Shown one piece after another: positions 16,968 through 23,259 of a stretch of DNA of 64,000 nucleotides (position 1 is the first letter of the stretch; the number at the start of each line of letters is the position of its first letter). A program made the position numbers and the translations under genes. The notes under the pieces are model-generated. The model ran no database searches and was not told where the DNA came from. It worked only from the letters and a program-made list of their open reading frames with translations. Where the stretch lies: contig NZ_FNET01000001.1 in NCBI RefSeq assembly GCF_900100275.1, forward strand, positions 1,086,537-1,150,536. Reading direction: 5' to 3'. Source of the stretch: Lentzea albidocapillata subsp. violacea. Lineage in GTDB: Bacteria; Actinomycetota; Actinomycetes; Mycobacteriales; Pseudonocardiaceae.

Positions 16968-18419
16968 GTGCTGCACCTCGAACGCCACGGCGTCTCCTGC
17001 ACGAGGTCGAACACCACCTACTGGCTGGCGGCCTGCGCCAGTGAGGACATCGGCCGTGTCAGCCCGCACCTGCTCGACCGCTTCACCGCCCGGCTGCCCG
17101 CGGCCAGGGCCGTGCCGCTGATCAACCCGATCGCCCGCGTGCTCGCCGCGCTGAACGGCGAGGCCGAGCCCGAGTACCCGATCCCCGACGCGCCTGCCGC
17201 CTGGTTGCGCATGCTCGCCGACAAGGTTCCCCCCGCGGCGGTGAGTCCGGTCGCGGTCGGCCGAGCCGTCGCGTTGCACGACGCGGCCGTGGGCATGCGC
17301 CGGCCGCTCGCCCTGCTGCGGCTGGCGAGGGCCTTCGCCCGGTTCGACGGCGCGTCCGAGGTGGAGGCCTGGCACGTCGACGAGGCAGCGGCGTTCATCG
17401 GCCTGTCCACCACGGCCAAGAACGACCCCGCACGGCCAGCCGAGCAGCACCAGGCCACTGAGGCTGAAACTCCCGAAGCGCGCCCTTCCGCCACACCCCG
17501 GCAGCTTCCGGCCGGCGGACCCGGCGGTCGGACCGGCCTCGTGCCCACCCCGATCATGGAGGGCGGCGCCGGCGAGGCCTTGGAACCGATAGCGCTGGCG
17601 CTGGCCGGCAACCCCTATCCGGAGGACGTCGCCGAACCCGAACGCGAGGCGACTCCGCTGGTCCTGCCGTGGCAACGCCGCAGCGGCACGCCGTCGGACC
17701 GGGGCGAGGTCGTCGGCACCGAGCCCACGAACCGGCTCGTCGACATCGCGTGGAAAGCGACGTTCCGCGAAGCCGCCAAGTACCAGGTGATCCGCGGCCG
17801 CACCGGCGCGGACGAACCTCTCCTGCTCTCGCCGTCGGACCTGCGCCGCCACCGGCGCACGCCGAAGGCCGACCACCTGCTGGTGCTGGTGCTGGACCAC
17901 ACCTGTCACCGCGACTGGGACTGGATGCCCGCGCTGGCCGAGCACCTGCGCGCCGCCTACACCCGGCGCTCGACGGTGTGCGTGGTCGACGTCGGCGCGC
18001 CCGGTGCCGAGGTTCCCGTGCGCGCCCAGCGAACGATGGCGCGCAGTCTGCTCGACCCGCGCGTCGCGGCGGCGCTGGAGAACACCCACGGAACCGCCAC
18101 CCCGCTCGCACACGGCCTCGAACTCGCCCGCACCACCCTCTGCCACGCCCTGCAACACGGCCGTACCCCCGTTGACGAGGCCACGCTTGTCGTGGTCACC
18201 GACGGGCTCGGCAACGTGCCGCTCGACGCGAGCCTCCGCGGCGCGGTCGACGGGCTCGTGCGGGGACAGGGCATCGACGACGCGATAGCGGCGGGCCGCG
18301 CGATCGCGGAGCTCGACGGCGTTCGCCCGGTCGTGGTGCTGCCACCGCGCCTGCCACTCCCGGACGTGCCGCTGGACCTCGCGCGCGCCCTCGGCCCGGA
18401 TTGCCTTGTGGTGTCATGA
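16968..18419 (+). CDS. Chelatase-D-like protein, AAA remainder plus vWA domain
   Basis: About 483 residues if started at GTG 16968; no ribosome binding site is visible there, and the frame is open further upstream. The start of the frame continues a degenerate ChlI-like AAA domain (LERHGVS; SEDIGRVSPHLLDRF takes the place of sensor-1 and the Arg finger), then its lid. A Pro/Glu/Ala-rich linker (about residues 150-235) follows, then a C-terminal vWA domain. In the vWA the MIDAS motif is worn (LVLDHTCH instead of DxSxS), but the VVVTDG strand and NVPL are typical of ChlD. The stop overlaps the CHAT ATG (ATGA). It is the expected partner of the AAA+ ring at 15698. The upstream frame at 16639 probably belongs to it; a fused product would be about 593 residues. 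Confidence 0.8.
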   Translation: MLHLERHGVSCTRSNTTYWLAACASEDIGRVSPHLLDRFTARLPAARAVPLINPIARVLAALNGEAEPEYPIPDAPAAWLRMLADKVPPAAVSPVAVGRAVALHDAAVGMRRPLALLRLARAFARFDGASEVEAWHVDEAAAFIGLSTTAKNDPARPAEQHQATEAETPEARPSATPRQLPAGGPGGRTGLVPTPIMEGGAGEALEPIALALAGNPYPEDVAEPEREATPLVLPWQRRSGTPSDRGEVVGTEPTNRLVDIAWKATFREAAKYQVIRGRTGADEPLLLSPSDLRRHRRTPKADHLLVLVLDHTCHRDWDWMPALAEHLRAAYTRRSTVCVVDVGAPGAEVPVRAQRTMARSLLDPRVAAALENTHGTATPLAHGLELARTTLCHALQHGRTPVDEATLVVVTDGLGNVPLDASLRGAVDGLVRGQGIDDAIAAGRAIAELDGVRPVVVLPPRLPLPDVPLDLARALGPDCLVVS

Positions 18420-19636
18420 GTTCGCTGACCAGACTCCTGACCGGCACCAGCCCGGCCGTCACGGCGGGGCCGGTACCCGCCGCCGCGCAGGAGGTCGTCG
18501 CCGAGCTGCCGGACGCGCAGCCGATGGGCGAGTTCGTCGCCGACATCTCGACCCGGCTCGACCAGAGCTACGCGATGCTGGTCGTGAACAGGGCGGGTCC
18601 CGACGCGTTCACCATCACCGGCAAGCACCGCGACAACCGGCTGCACCTGCGGGCGAGCACGATGCCGCGGCCCGAGCTGGCACTCGGTGACATGGCGGAC
18701 AACGAGAGCGCGGCCAGGGAACGGGCCCGCAACATCCGGTACCTGATGCAGAGCTGGTCCCGCCAGGCCGAGTCGTTGCGGGAGTGGGTGGAACGCCTGC
18801 GGGCCACCGTGGGTGACGGCAACCTCCGCCTGGTGGTGTGGGACGACACCGGCTACGAGATCCCGTGGGAGCTGCTGTACCTCCCTGGCGACGAGCAGGA
18901 AGGCCGGGCGGACGGCTGGCTCGGTCAGCTGCTCGCCGTCACCCGCATGGTCACCATCCACTCGTTCGACCCGCGCCGGCGCCCGAACCCGCTGGAGCTG
19001 GGCGACCACGTCTGCACCGGCGACGCGGTCGCGTGGGCCATCGACGACATGCGGGCCGACCTGGCCTCGATCAACCGGTTCAACCCGTTGCGCTGCCGCT
19101 CCAACGACGAACTGCTCGACCGCCTCTACGACACCGCGCCGCTCGGCCTGGTCTACATCGCCGCACACGGGAAGTTCTCGGACAGGATGACCGAGCTGAC
19201 GCTGGACGACCTCGGCCTCGAAGCGTTCGACTACGGCGATCTGCCCGGCCTGCACGCCTCGCACGGGCTGGTGTTCATGAACGCCTGCCACTCCGGCCGG
19301 CTGCTCAACGACGTGCGCGTCAACCTCTCGCTCTTCGGCTTCGCGGAGCTGTTCCTGCGCCAGGGCGCCGCCACCGTGATCGGCGCCGCCGGCAAGGTCG
19401 ACACGGACATCGCGCGGACCGTGGCCGACCAGATCTTCCAGGAGATCGTCCGCGACCCCGCCATCCCCGTCGCCGAGGCCGTGCGCCTCGTGCGGGCGCG
19501 TGCCGCGACCAGAGTGGACGGTCGCCGGCCGGCGATGGAAGCGCTCAAGGAGTTCCTCTACACCTTCATGTACGTCTGCTACGGCAACCCCTTCACGCGG
19601 CTCGCCGTGCCACCGGACGGAGGCGGCGATGACTGA
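18416..19636 (+). CDS. CHAT-domain (caspase-like) protease
   Basis: A 406-residue protein starting at the ATG that overlaps the vWA stop. Residues about 125-395 form a CHAT domain. The strand VVWDDTGYEIPWELLYLP is the classic entry of the family. LVYIAAHGKF carries the predicted catalytic His251, and VFMNACHSG carries Cys291. The GFAELFLRQGAATVIGA block and the late FYTFMYVCYGNP-like tail also fit. The first about 110 residues (AYAMLVVNRAGPDAF, then a helix rich in Arg/Glu) are an N-terminal region I cannot name. CHAT proteases are cysteine peptidases of the caspase/separase clade, used as effectors in bacterial immunity and cell-death systems. With its catalytic pair present, this is the most likely effector of the operon. 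Its stop overlaps the start of the GlgX-like gene by 8 nt. Confidence 0.88.
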   Translation: MSSLTRLLTGTSPAVTAGPVPAAAQEVVAELPDAQPMGEFVADISTRLDQSYAMLVVNRAGPDAFTITGKHRDNRLHLRASTMPRPELALGDMADNESAARERARNIRYLMQSWSRQAESLREWVERLRATVGDGNLRLVVWDDTGYEIPWELLYLPGDEQEGRADGWLGQLLAVTRMVTIHSFDPRRRPNPLELGDHVCTGDAVAWAIDDMRADLASINRFNPLRCRSNDELLDRLYDTAPLGLVYIAAHGKFSDRMTELTLDDLGLEAFDYGDLPGLHASHGLVFMNACHSGRLLNDVRVNLSLFGFAELFLRQGAATVIGAAGKVDTDIARTVADQIFQEIVRDPAIPVAEAVRLVRARAATRVDGRRPAMEALKEFLYTFMYVCYGNPFTRLAVPPDGGGDD

Positions 19637-22082
19637 CCGCGCGCTGCCGCTGGAACCAGTCGTGAGCTGGCCGCGGGAGGTCTCCCCCGAGCACGGCTAC
19701 CTCGTCACCGCCGACCTCCGCGCGCTCACCGCCACGACCGAATGGCCCTACGAGGACGAGGAGTTCGAGTTCACCTGCGTGCTCGACGCCTACCCGTTGT
19801 TCGACAGCCGCACGATCGGCGAGCCGACGCTGGTGCTGCACCGGTTCGGCGGCACCTACCGTCCCGTCCGGTTCGCCATCACCCCGCGCGCCTCCGCGAT
19901 CGAGGAGCTCGACTCGGCGGAGCAGTCGATGTGGCTGACCTACATCAACCGCTGGGGCGCTCCCATCCACACCGTGCGGCTGCCGCTGCGGTTCTCCGAC
20001 GACGCGATCGCCCAGCCTTCGGCCTACACCTCCATGAGCGAGGAACCGGAACCGCTGACGACCGGCGCGTGGAGCCCCCTGGGCGCCACCTACGACGGCG
20101 TGGGCACGAACTTCGCCCTGTTCAGCGAGGTCGCGGAGGCCGTCGAGCTGTGCCTGTTCGATGACGACCGCAACGAGACCCGAATCCGGATGACCGGCCT
20201 CACCGACTTCGTCCACCACGTCTACGTGCCGGGCATCGGGCCGGGGCAGCGGTACGGCTTCCGGGTGCACGGACCGTACGACCCGGCGCAGGGCCTGCGC
20301 TGCAACCCGAACAAGCTCCTGCTCGACCCGTACGCCAAGGCCGTCTCCGGCGAGCTCGGCTGGGGCCAGTGGGCCTCCGGGGACGTCCACTACGACCAGG
20401 CCCTCTACGGGTACGCGATCGACGATCAAGACCAGTACAACGACACCGACTCGGCCCCGTACGTGCCGCTCTCCGTGGTGATCTCCCCGTTCTTCGACTG
20501 GGAGGACGACCGGCCGCCCCGAACCCCGATGGCCGACACGGTGATCTACGAGACGCACGTGCGCGGCATGACCATGCTGCACCCGAACATTCCGGACGAA
20601 CTGCGCGGCACCTTCACCGGACTGACCCAGCACGTGATCGTCCAGCACCTGCAGTCGATCGGTGTCACGGCCGTGCAGTTGTTACCGGTGCAGCAGTTCG
20701 TGCACGACCGGAACGTCCTCAACCGCGGCCAGCGCACCTACTGGGGCTACCACACCATCGGCTACTTCGCTCCGCACAACGACTACGCCGTCTCCGACCC
20801 GGTACGCGAGTTCAAGGAGATGGTGAAGGCCTTCCACAGCAACGGTATCGAGGTGATCCTCGACGTCGCCTACAGCCACACGGCGGAAGGAAACCACCTC
20901 GGCCCGACGCTCTGCTGGCGCGGCATCGACAACCGCACCTACTACCAGCTCGCCGACGACGACCCTCAGTACTACGTGGACTACACCGGCACCGGGAACA
21001 CGCTCAACAACCAGGCACCCCAGACGCTGCGCATGATCATGGACTCCCTGCGGTACTGGGTGACCGAGATGCACGTCGACGGGTTCAGGTTCGAGTTCGC
21101 CGCGACGCTCGGCCGCGACCACGGCGAGTTCAACCGCCTGTCGCCCATCTTCTCGATGCTGCAACAGGATCCGGTCCTCAACAGCGTCAAGCTCATCGCC
21201 GCGCCATGGGACGCCGGCGGGGACCAGCTCGGCCGTTTCCCGTCACCGTGGTCGGAGCAGAACAACAGGTACAGCGCGACCGTCCGCGACTTCTGGCGTG
21301 GCGAGCGCGTCCAGCCCACCGACCTCGCCGGCCGTCTCGCCGGATCGGCTGACCTCTACCAGCGGCAGGGACACCGCCCCACGGCCTCGATCAACTACGT
21401 CACCACTCACGACGGGTTCACCCTGCGCGATCTCGTCTCCTACGACCAGAAGCACAACGAGGCGAACGGCGAGGACAACCGCGACGGCAGCGACGACACC
21501 CGGTCGTGGAACTGCGGCGTCGAAGGCCCCACCGACGAACCGGCCGTGCTCGGCCTGCGCGCCCGCCAGCAACGCAACTTCCTCGCCACACTCCTGCTGT
21601 CCCAGGGCGTTCCGCTGCTCAGCCACGGCGACGAGCTCGGCCGCACCCAGCAGGGCAACAACAACGCGTACTGCCAGGACAACGAACTGACGTGGATCGA
21701 CTGGCCCAACGCGGACGCCGAGCTGGTCAGGTTCGTGGCGGAGCTGGTCCAGCTGCGCCGCCGGCATCCCGCGTTCCACAGCGCGAACTTCCTGAACACC
21801 GGCAACGAGATCGCCTGGTTCGGGCCGGACGGTGAATCGCTGCGGGACTCCGACTGGATCGCGGACGAGTACCGGACACTGTCCATGCTCCTCGCAAAGA
21901 GTGAGCTGCTGTGCGTCTTCCACGCCGGCTTCGACGAACGCGAGGTCGTCCTGCCACAACGCAAGTCGGTCAGGCGCTGGTCAGTGCTGCTCGACACGGC
22001 CGGGTACGAGACCCGCAAGGCGATCACGGGATCCAGCATCCGGCCCGGCCGTTCCGTGCTGGTGTTGCGCGGGCTCAGGTGA
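19629..22082 (+). CDS. GlgX-like (GH13 debranching enzyme) pseudoenzyme with N-terminal extra domain
   Basis: An 817-residue protein. Residues 1-140 are an extra domain (WPYEDEEFEFTCVLDAYPLF, then LVLHRFGGTYRPVRF) absent from GlgX and unnamed by me. Residues about 145-817 follow glycogen debranching enzyme closely: CBM48-like GVGTNFALFS, then YETHVRGMT, YWGYHTIGYFAPH, and the late GDELGRTQQGNNNAYCQDNE. The catalytic triad is broken. The nucleophile Asp of GFRFD is Glu489 (GFRFEFA), the acid/base Glu of IAEPWD is Ala525 (IAAPWD), and only Asp595 (THDGF) remains. So the fold is kept but hydrolysis should be lost, which suggests a glucan-binding sensor or scaffold. The gene overlaps the CHAT gene and ends the operon. 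Leu codon TTA at 20682-20684 is rare in such genomes and would make expression depend on the bldA-type tRNA. Confidence 0.9.
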   Translation: MTDRALPLEPVVSWPREVSPEHGYLVTADLRALTATTEWPYEDEEFEFTCVLDAYPLFDSRTIGEPTLVLHRFGGTYRPVRFAITPRASAIEELDSAEQSMWLTYINRWGAPIHTVRLPLRFSDDAIAQPSAYTSMSEEPEPLTTGAWSPLGATYDGVGTNFALFSEVAEAVELCLFDDDRNETRIRMTGLTDFVHHVYVPGIGPGQRYGFRVHGPYDPAQGLRCNPNKLLLDPYAKAVSGELGWGQWASGDVHYDQALYGYAIDDQDQYNDTDSAPYVPLSVVISPFFDWEDDRPPRTPMADTVIYETHVRGMTMLHPNIPDELRGTFTGLTQHVIVQHLQSIGVTAVQLLPVQQFVHDRNVLNRGQRTYWGYHTIGYFAPHNDYAVSDPVREFKEMVKAFHSNGIEVILDVAYSHTAEGNHLGPTLCWRGIDNRTYYQLADDDPQYYVDYTGTGNTLNNQAPQTLRMIMDSLRYWVTEMHVDGFRFEFAATLGRDHGEFNRLSPIFSMLQQDPVLNSVKLIAAPWDAGGDQLGRFPSPWSEQNNRYSATVRDFWRGERVQPTDLAGRLAGSADLYQRQGHRPTASINYVTTHDGFTLRDLVSYDQKHNEANGEDNRDGSDDTRSWNCGVEGPTDEPAVLGLRARQQRNFLATLLLSQGVPLLSHGDELGRTQQGNNNAYCQDNELTWIDWPNADAELVRFVAELVQLRRRHPAFHSANFLNTGNEIAWFGPDGESLRDSDWIADEYRTLSMLLAKSELLCVFHAGFDEREVVLPQRKSVRRWSVLLDTAGYETRKAITGSSIRPGRSVLVLRGLR

Positions 22083-22108
22083 AGAACAACTGCGAGACCG
22101 CTGCCATT

Positions 22109-22147
22109 GGGTAGGCGGCGAAGCTACCGCAGCTTCGCCGCCTACCC
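22109..22147. terminator. Strong hairpin terminator between convergent genes
   Basis: A perfect inverted repeat: 17-bp arms (22109-22125 and 22131-22147) around a 5-nt loop. It lies 27 bp after the GlgX-like stop and 43 bp before the end of the minus-strand gene at 22191, so it can end both transcripts. No U-tract follows, as is common in actinomycetes. Confidence 0.92.
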
Positions 22148-22190
22148 GGTCAGGTCACACACGGCCTAGCAGAGAACCAGGCCGTGTCGA

Positions 22191-23060
22191 TCAGTCGCCG
22201 TGGGGGTTCTGAATCGACACGTGGACGTGGTCGTAGTGACCACCGGTCACACCGGACCCGCCGGTGTACGTGCGCCAGCCCTCGGACGCGCGGGCGACGC
22301 TCCAGATCTTGCCCTGCCAGATCACGTACCGGACGTCGAGCCTGCCGGCGTACTTCTGCAGCCAGTACGCCAGCTTCCAGCCCTGGGCCTTCTGCGCCGC
22401 GGACGGGTAGGAGCCGATCGCGCTCGAGATCGTGCAGTCGAGCGCGTTGCCGGTGTTGTGGTTGCTCGTCGAGGGCTGGTAGCTGCGGTAGGCGCCCACC
22501 CAGCAGTGCTTCTCACCGGTCAGCCGGGCGATCTGGTCGTCGACGAACTGCGTGCGGGCCGTCGCACTGGGCGCCCGGCTGGTCGCCGACGGGTGCGGGT
22601 TGTTCGGCGGTGCCGCGTAGGTCGCGCCGCCACCGCCGCCGCCACCGTTGTCGTTGAGCCGATGCGAGGCGTTCTCGTTCTTGAGGGTCGCGTTCAGGTT
22701 GACCTTGCCGCCGGCCGCGATCGTCTGCTTGGCACCGGCGTATCCGCTGTTGTAGTACACCGTGACCGGACCGCTGGTGCGGTTCCAGGCAGCAGCGGCC
22801 TCGTTCTTCACGCACAGGCCCTTGCCGTTGCCCGCGCTCTTGAACTCGTAGCAGCTCGGCTGGCTGTCGCCGTAGTCGGAGATCGACGTGGCGAAATCGG
22901 ACAGCGAGCCCTGGTGGTTGCTGTTGTAGTACAGGCAGAACTCGCCTGCCTCGCACACCCCGTTGCGGGCCGTCGCCGCGGACGCTGTGGCCGCGCCGAA
23001 GGACACGCTGATCAGCGCACCCATCAACGCCGCGACGGTGACTCTCTCCAACACCCTCAC
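22191..23060 (-). CDS. Secreted protein: I36-type inhibitor domain plus M15-like domain
   Basis: A 289-residue exported protein. GTG start behind AGGAG (6 nt). Residues 1-28 form a signal peptide (hydrophobic run with LMGALISVSFGAATASA). About 30-130 is a cysteine-containing peptidase-inhibitor I36-like domain (GVCEAGEFCLYYN, YYNSGYAGAKQTI). A flexible Gly/Pro stretch (six or seven Gly) follows, then about 165-289 a domain with HNTGNALDC and HYDHVHVS, the metal-binding pattern of D-Ala-D-Ala carboxypeptidase/ARB_07466-like domains. The product probably acts on or in the cell wall outside the cell. It is divergent from the SARP regulator at 23260, which may control it. The open frame upstream of the chosen start lacks a signal sequence. 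Confidence 0.82.
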   Translation of the reverse strand: MRVLERVTVAALMGALISVSFGAATASAATARNGVCEAGEFCLYYNSNHQGSLSDFATSISDYGDSQPSCYEFKSAGNGKGLCVKNEAAAAWNRTSGPVTVYYNSGYAGAKQTIAAGGKVNLNATLKNENASHRLNDNGGGGGGGATYAAPPNNPHPSATSRAPSATARTQFVDDQIARLTGEKHCWVGAYRSYQPSTSNHNTGNALDCTISSAIGSYPSAAQKAQGWKLAYWLQKYAGRLDVRYVIWQGKIWSVARASEGWRTYTGGSGVTGGHYDHVHVSIQNPHGD

Positions 23061-23129
23061 GAGATCTCCTGTTCCTCGGTCGGACCTGCGCTTTCGAGGC
23101 AGGCACGGCCAACCCTGACGTCCGACCGG

Positions 23130-23163
23130 CCCAGATCCTGCCCAGATTCCATATCGCATGGAA
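23130..23163. promoter_or_regulatory. SARP-type direct repeat and adjacent palindrome
   Basis: The heptamer CCCAGAT occurs at 23130-23136 and again at 23141-23147, with a 4-bp spacer, giving the 11-bp period known for SARP (BTAD/OmpR-type) operators. It is followed at once by a palindrome, TTCCAT-5 bp-ATGGAA (23147-23163). Both lie in the 199-bp gap between the secreted-protein gene and the SARP-domain regulator gene. Good candidates for autoregulation and for control of the divergent gene; no clear -35/-10 pair can be assigned. Confidence 0.55.
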
Positions 23164-23259
23164 ACCTGCCTGGTCCCAAGTTCAGTCAGACAGGTACGAC
23201 TGCCCGGCAATTGCCCTGTTTCGCCCACACGTCGTAGTCGGGCCCGGCACACTGGCAAC

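Noticed and set aside
15698..18419. Cobalt or magnesium chelatase for cofactor synthesis
   Set aside because: The AAA and vWA subunits resemble ChlI/ChlD, but no H/CobN subunit or tetrapyrrole gene is nearby, and the D-type AAA and MIDAS are degenerate; the CHAT/trypco1 context fits a conflict system better.
19629..22082. Functional glycogen debranching enzyme
   Set aside because: Two of three catalytic residues are replaced and there are no other glycogen genes alongside.
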